A stretch of DNA of 64,000 nucleotides from Diphasiastrum complanatum. Taxonomy: Eukaryota; Streptophyta; Lycopodiopsida; Lycopodiales; Lycopodiaceae. The notes below the pieces were generated by a model, which saw only the letters and a program-made list of their open reading frames with translations, searched no databases and was not told the origin of the DNA. The stretch covers positions 30,827,599-30,891,598 of the forward strand of contig CM055097.1 in NCBI GenBank assembly GCA_029204225.1. The letters run 5' to 3'. Position 1 is the stretch's first letter. Every line of letters begins with the position of its first letter. This document shows positions 57,246-64,000 of this stretch, one piece after another. The position numbers were made by a program, and so were the translations under genes.

Positions 57246-58080
57246 ATAAAATGGGGTACTTAATACTTTTGAGGTCTAATGGCTGATCATGGGTTGATAA
57301 GTTGTGACTGCATTCCTATTCGCCTTTGACATTTGTTAACGATCAAGCATTCAGTTGATTAGTGATGTTGCTTGTTGATTATGGTTTAAAAGCTCCATGA
57401 CATCGTTTTTGTTGTCTCAGTAACTCGTAATAATATGTGCACTCAAAGAATTGCTAACTGATATTGGACAAATGCATAGGTCTAATAATCAATGATGTTG
57501 CATATCTTTTTGAGCTGCGTGATTGTCTCTGATGTTGTCAATATAAGTCATCGTCGATCCTCTTGAAACATAGAGCCCGCTTTTATACTCGGTGAGGGTG
57601 AAATACACCTCCCGAGTTAGGAAAAAAAAACTTTGTTGCTCTGTCACTACATCACCTAGAGCAAGCACCCGGACACCTAACAAACAAGGTGCACCGGTCC
57701 CCTGAGCAAAACCGTTGAGGACTTAATGCGTTATCAAGCAAAACTTGAATCTCGGATGCTCGGAAACCCACTCGTCATAAACCGCCATGTATTACTAAAA
57801 ATTCTGAGCCACATGACCTTAAGTTTAGGGATGTACCCATGATTCTTGGCCCCAACAAGATTAACAAACTCTGTGCATCACCAAACTAAGGGCCATACTC
57901 GATAAAGTACCTTATGAAACGAAAGGCACCCCTACAACTTAAGGGAACTTCCTTTGAAAAACAATTTGGATTAGTATGCATTGACCTTCATAAGCAATGA
58001 GTCTTATGCGACATACAAGAGCAACTCTCAAGACATGATTTCCATGTGCATTCCATGATGAAATGTTAGTACAACTTTTT
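57246..58080. other. Intergenic, nothing recognised
   Basis: No supported coding frame, RNA gene or repeat end. Confidence 0.35.
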
Positions 58081-58378
58081 GAGATAAGCCGAACCAGTTA
58101 CAAGGGAAATCTCAAAAAAGGGTAGGGCCTACAGAGGGTAGAAAAGAATTCCCTAAGTAAACAATATAGGTTATCGACCTGACATCCATTATGTCTGAAA
58201 GTGGGATAGCAAAGAACTATCGAGACACATTCTGAGATAAGCCGAACCAGTTACAAGGGAAATCTCAACAAAGGGTAGGGTAGGGCCTACAGAGGGTAGA
58301 AAAGAATTCCCTAAGTAAACAATATAGGTTATCGACTTGACATCCATTATGTCTGAAAGTGGGATAGCAAAGAACTAT
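58081..58378. repeat. Tandem duplication, about 153-bp unit
   Basis: Copies at 58081-58220 and 58234-58378 (GAGATAAGCCGAACCAG to GGGATAGCAAAGAACTAT) are nearly identical; the second has a 5-bp AGGGT expansion. Recent by identity. Confidence 0.9.
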
Positions 58379-58628
58379 TGAGCGTTATAGAACCCAGTCA
58401 GACTAGGAGACAATATTACCTTGAAAGGAAGAAATCATGTGTATTAGGATGTTTAGTGTGCCAAGGGTGGATTAGACCTCAACCCACAAACCAAATAGAA
58501 GCTCTTGGAATTAATCTTATGTGAGATCAGAAACTCTGGAAAATGCCTTTGGTAATGAGAATATTCTTCCAGATTACTTTAAAGATGTTAACAATGACTT
58601 TAATGTAGAAGGAATCTTTAAGAGGTTC

Positions 58629-61600
58629 TGTAGGAAATAGAAGCCTAAGGATCCAGGGATCTTAACTATTCAATCACACAAAGCATTCTCAAAAGAAAGA
58701 AAGAGATGGCTAGAAACCCTCTTGTAGAAACTCGTGGACAGCCAAGGAGAATAGTCAGTATTGCTTAAAAAAGTGTTTGATACAAAGGAGATGCACACAT
58801 ATATATAGTCTTCCAAAATAACTATCTAACTTCTCCCTTCATGACTATCCAACTTCATGACTATTGACTATCCAACTTCATACCATTGACTATCCAATAT
58901 CTATGACTATCTAACTTTCTATAGGTTACATGGAAAGAATAAGGTACCTCCACATGTCAAGTTGGGGTACATAATCTCACAATTAGGCCTAGTGGACCCA
59001 CGAGTCCCTACCAAGTTCAATTCATACTAACTTAGCTAACTCTAAGTTTAGTAGGCCTAATATAATAAATGAACCATGGTTACACAACTCTCGACCTTTT
59101 GGATCAAAGTAACCTATGGTAATGTAAGCAATTCCATTTACATTCCAACACCCTCCTTAAATGGAAATGCATAACATAACGTGAAGTAACTTCTCGAAAG
59201 AGAAAATTGCAACTTGTTGTCCGCACTTCATGTCTCCAAATAAACTACGCACCGAAGTAGCCAAAATCTCATTCCCAATCGTGTCCAACATATAAAAGGA
59301 AAAGAATGCATAATAATGAAGCATCAAGTCGAAGGGTGAGGATTTGCATGCTCCATCCGAAGTAGGAAACCAACCTAAACTCGGCAATAAGTCGAAACAT
59401 GGACTTGTAATCCATCATAGTCTCCCACATCATTCGAAAAAACTTCAAGGACAAAAAAAAAGAGTACCAAACTCTTTTGGCATCACATCCTCCGAAACCT
59501 TACCATCAATGACTTGCTCACATAGAATAGGCAATGTACCAACATCATGATGAAGAGTAAGTGGAGAACCAAAAAATCAGCAAGAGGTACTGATTTTAAA
59601 GAGGCATGTGCCTTCCCTTCGATTGTAAGACATTTCTTTGTTGTCCTGCAAAGTCTCCAATAGTCGACAAGGAACTGTTATGGGCTATTCAACACTTTGT
59701 TGTCCAAAGTGTTCCCAACATGGACCATGTTGTCCATAATCTTCCGCAGGCCGTTCCTGAAGCATAATGATGGGCTGCTCATGATGTAAAATGGGTTGTA
59801 AATGACCAAAAGAAGATGAATGAACCTGTTGTCCAACGTCTTCATCATAAAAATTTGGCGAACTATCAAGAGATGCATCAACGATGGCGTCATCAAAGTT
59901 GTCCCTCAAAGAGGCAATGGATGACATAGAAGATTCTTCAAGTAATGAAAAATTCTCTCCAAACAAATGCTCGCTCTTAACACTTTGAAAAAAAGTACTA
60001 ATTGACACATGTTGACTCCCTCCTCGATTAGTACAAAACAGTTTCAAAGAGTGCTTGAATTTTTCGGCCTTTGCTAAAACATCAAATTGAAAAGGTTTCG
60101 CATGAAACTTCTCACTAATGCATCCATCGCATGCATCAACTTGCGGCTGCTTGAAAAAAGAAGATTGCTTCAACATCTGCTCACTGTATCGTTGTTGACA
60201 GATGAAGATTCCAGCCCCATGTGGAAGATCAACAAGAACCGGAATGTGGTTCTTCATGAGTGAGTCATACTCCTCTTGCATCGCATCCTCCCAACATTTT
60301 ACTCCTTTGGCCTGCTCATAAAAAACAGGTTCTATTGCACTATCCTCAATAGAAGCAAGAGCAAAATGAGAAAAATCAGCAAATTCTACTGATTTAGTAG
60401 AGGCACGAGTCTTCCCTTATAGAAATGATCCACTTTGTTGTCCTGCAAAGTCTGCAACAACCATTTAGGGACTGGTTTGGGCTATCCAAGAGCCTTACCT
60501 TTGTCAACACTTTGTTGTCCAAAGTGTTCCGAACTTGGACCTTGTTGTCCAGTGTCTTCAACAAGCTGCTCTTCACCATAAATAGGTTCTTCTTGATGAA
60601 CTATGGGCTTTAAAATTGAAGAAGTAGTGGGTTGTCCACTAGAAGTAGATGGCAGTTCCTCCTCTTCATGATTAGATGGCAAAACCAAATCAGGAAATAT
60701 TTCAACATATGCATCATGGGAAGTCCCCTTTCATGACATGAGTGGGCGCAACATCATAGGAGGTCTTTTCATCAAAATGAACATCACGACTCACTATGAT
60801 TTTATTAGTATCCATAATGAACAACCTATAGCCCTTGCTTTCACTACTATAGCCAACAAATATGCATTTAACTCCTTCATCAGCAAGCTTGGTTCTTAGC
60901 TTATCGGGAATGAAAGTATAAGCCGTGCAACCAAAGATGCGAAAGTGAGAAACGGTAGGCTTCTTACCATACCAAACTTCATAAGGCGTTAATACCTTCA
61001 AGGCCCTAGTAGGACACCAATTACTAATGTATGTCGTTGTTATAACCGCTTCAGCCCAAAACTTGTGAGGTAGGCCCTTTGCCTTGAGCATGCATCGAGT
61101 CATCTCCATGATAGTGCGATTCTTTCTTTCGGCAGCACCATTTTGTTGAGGTGTTTAAGGAGTTGTCATTTGATGATGGATACCTTTGCTTTGAAGATAA
61201 GTGTTGAACGTATTCTTTATATATTCCCCTCCTCGGTCGGTACGTAAGATCTAAAGAGTGCCCAAACTGATTTTCCATCCTTAAAGCGTTAAAAAACTTC
61301 AAATTTTGCCTTCATAGGATAAATCCATGTAAATCTTGAAAGGTCATCAATAAAAGTAACAAAGTACTTACACCTTCCAATGGATTCGGTCCTCATTGGA
61401 CCACATACATCACTATGAACCAAATCAAATTTGCCATCAACTCGAATAGTTCCATCAATTAAAAAAGTTTGCCTTTGAAATTTTCCAAGTATGCATCCTT
61501 CGCATACATGTCCTTCGGGATGCTCAATATTAGGAATGTCTTCAACCATATGAATCTCTTCAACATATTCAAGATGTCCAAACCTAGCATGCCATAATTC

Positions 61601-64000
61601 AGTCCAAAGAATGTGAACTTGATGCAACAAGACAAAAAGATGATGAAGCTCTTTGCTCATAGGTATCCATAAGGAACAATCCACCACGTAATGTTTCCGA
61701 AGCAATGATCATAAGGGATCTCTTTGGGTCTTTGATAAGACATTTGTCTTCTTTGAATTCCACAACCAATCCTTGGTTCATGATTGTAGAGACTGAAATG
61801 AGATTCTTTTTTATTTTTGGAACATGAAGCACATTACGAATGTACTTCTTCTCACCATTGGGTAAGATAATGGGGATCACTCCAATACCTTCAATAGGAT
61901 AAGAGGTGTTATCAACACCTTGAACTTTGCTTCCATCATGCACAAGCTTTGTGAAGACTTCTTTGTGATAAGTCATATGGCGTGTGGCACTGCTATCAAT
62001 CACCCAATCAATAGATGAAAAAACAACAACTTCTGAGGCTGAAGATGAGTTGTTTTCTGCTGAAACCCCAGCAAGATTTGAAGTGGTAGAAATCTCATCT
62101 TGAGGAGAGATGAGATTATTAGTGACAAAAGCATAATCATTATTGAAAAGATCATCCTTTTCTTCAAATTGTTGCTCCAAAGTAATGATTGTTGTACTTG
62201 TATCGTTACCTCTTTCTTTTTCCTTTGCAAGCCTCTTCCTAAATTCTCTGATGTGATGCCCAAACTTCTTACAATAGTGGGACTTACCCTTCTTCTTGGA
62301 GCCTTGAACTTGAACTTCCTTGGATTTTTATCACCTTTTGAAGTGTTGAAAGAAGGCTTCCCTTTCCACTTGCCTTTGCCTTTGCCTTTTGTAAAGAAAG
62401 CTTGATCTTCTTGTTCACCAAAGTTGATCCTTGTTTGCTCTTCTTGAAGAAGTAAGCCAACAAGTTTGTCGAAGGAGATTTGTTGTCCCCTAAGGGAAAT
62501 GCTCAATGATGACACAAATGGAAGGTAAGAATTAGGAAGAGAGTTGAGAGTATACAAATTGTGCGTTCTCAATCACTTCATCAATACTAACAAGCTCCTC
62601 TCGAAGATCCTTGATCTTCATCAAGTGGTTTGTAAGCAAATCACCTTCTTGCATCTTCAAGATAGAAAGTTGATTTCGGAGGTATAGCACTTTTGCCGCA
62701 TTCTTTACTTGAAACATCTTGGCAAGAGTCTCCCAAGCACTTTTGGAAGTCTTGCAAAATCTAATATGTGGAAGGATAGATCTCTTCACCGATAATGCAA
62801 CGACGGAATGTGCTTGTGCATCTCGTCGATCCCACTTTTTTTGCTCATTAGAAGACACAACCGTTGTTGATGAAGTAGTTGTTCTAGATGGGCGTAATAG
62901 GTGCCGAGGTAGGCGGCCTCTCTTCGTCACCATTAACTACTTCCCACAAACCTTTAGTAATTAGAAGGTTCTTTATCATGTAGCACCACAAGGAATGATT
63001 TGTGCCATCCAACCTATCTTCATCAAATAAAGAACCAATAGACTCCAATTCTTTAGCCATAACATAAAAATCAGCTTGTAATAGATAGGAAATAGTCTTT
63101 CCAAGACAAAATCTACTCAAAGGGCAGCAACCTCAAAGCTGAAATTATGAGCACAATAGATTGCAATTTGCTCAACAAGTAATGAAATAGGTGGCTGATT
63201 TCTGCACAAAAACAGAATGCTCACAAATAGGTAGACTTCTAATGAAGCCAAAACCAAAACCAGAAATTTGTGGCTAAAAGAATGCACACTATGTGCATAT
63301 AGAGCTGCTGGTAGCGCCCTACTCCAAGCTCACCAACAGGGAAATTTCAGCAAGAAATGTGTCCAAAACACATGTATTTTCATTTGTAGATGGACGCCCT
63401 CCTGCAAAGAAGTAAATCTGAAATTTTCAGCATGTAATTGAGTCAAAATCACATGCAATTGGTTTGAGCATGGGCGCCCTACCGCTAGCTCTCAAATAGG
63501 TGAAGGTGCCCTGCAATTTCCTGCAAAAATCAACATCTTGATGATTTTTTACTACCAAAAAGGGAAGAAGATAGCTTCCTATTGGGCGCCCTCCTGCAAG
63601 CAATTTGATCACCTAAAGGCTCTGATACAATGTAGGAAATAAAAGCCTAAGCATCCAAGGATCTTAACTATTCAATCACACAAAGCATTCTCAAAAGAAA
63701 GAGAGAGATGGCTAGAAACCCTCTTGTAGAAACTCGTGGACAGCTAAGGAGAATAGTTAGTATTGCTCACAAAAGTGTTTGATACAAAGGAGATGCACAC
63801 ATATATATAGTCTTCCAAAATAACTATCTAACTTTCCCTTCATGACTATTGACTATCCGACTTCATGACCACTGACTATTCAATTTCTATGACTATCTAA
63901 CTTTTCATAAGTTACATAGAAAGAATAAGGTACCTCTAGATGTCAAGTTCGGGTACATAATGTCACAATTAGGCCTAGTGGACCCACGAGTCCCCACCAA
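58629..64000 (-). mobile_element. Ty1/copia element, RT-poor, running off the right edge
   Basis: Minus orientation. The 3' LTR is 58629-59150 and the 5' LTR starts at 63631 and continues past the window. The two differ at roughly 7 percent over the visible part, which points to an age of a few million years. The primer-binding site near 63618-63630 is TTGTATCAGAGCC. Gag lies at about 63,120-62,000 (SLWCYMIKNLLI; IRFCKTSKSAWETLAKMF), protease near 62,000 (DWVIDSSATRHMT), and integrase between 61,700 and 60,700 (ELWHARFGHLEY, DDLSRFTWIYPMKAK). Only the edges of RT are seen (EEYDSLMKNHIP; FICQQRYSEQMLKQ). A segment with GQQGPSSEHFGQQSV occurs twice (about 60,510 and 59,710). It is broken, with about six or more breaks. 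Confidence 0.88.

Overview
This is nuclear DNA of a land plant. Two host genes with spliceosomal introns are recognisable: a complete plant-type PAT1 decapping factor (5.1-7.5 kb, +) and the 3' part of an ankyrin-repeat/BTB gene (52.3-53.8 kb, -). The rest is low-GC, repeat-dense DNA filled with Ty1/copia LTR elements, a Helitron relic, a giant foldback element, microsatellites and large DNA transposons. This looks like a big-genome plant, possibly a fern or lycophyte; the lineage is my inference.

Layout. 0-2 kb: copia relic with LTR-like tail. 2-5 kb: degenerate repeats. 5.1-7.5 kb: PAT1. 7.5-9.6 kb: downstream sequence with tandem copies. 9.6-12.8 kb: Helitron Rep/helicase relic (-). 13.0-14.3 kb: 1.37 kb near-perfect foldback. 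14.9-16.7 kb: 5' part of another copia. 16.7-37.1 kb: a nest of DNA transposons. 37.5-41.3 kb: microsatellite, a TCGCGAAAATTT-rich repeat field and an unidentified coding relic. 41.3-49.9 kb: an LTR-body-LTR-body-LTR tandem of an RT-less copia. 52.3-53.8 kb: ankyrin/BTB gene. 54.2-57.2 kb: two decayed copia pieces. 58.6 kb to the end: one more copia with both LTRs.

The most interesting part is 16.7-37.1 kb. A DNA transposon (element A, 17478-26384, 8.9 kb) has matching inverted ends that are themselves palindromic, with TTA (or TTAA/TTAG) next to each end. It carries four genes: a BAH-like protein with an exon 2 of 782 nt (+), a protein ending in a clear histone H3 fold after a long low-complexity tail (+), an unknown protein with a GC-AG intron (-), and a three-exon RNase H-like transposase of about 854 aa (-). 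Element A sits inside a diverged relative (element B, pieces at 16723-17474 and 32549 to about 36.3 kb). B has homologues of the transposase, the unknown protein and the BAH-like protein. Its BAH-like gene is fully open and its exon 2 is also exactly 782 nt. A young, whole-looking copia (26392-32548, AATGA target duplication) landed two bases past the TTA at A's right end and separates the halves of B further.

I infer a family of large plant transposons that carry chromatin-type cargo (BAH-like in both copies, histone H3 in A) beside the transposase. I know of no described plant DNA transposon family with this gene set. That novelty claim rests on memory, not on a search.
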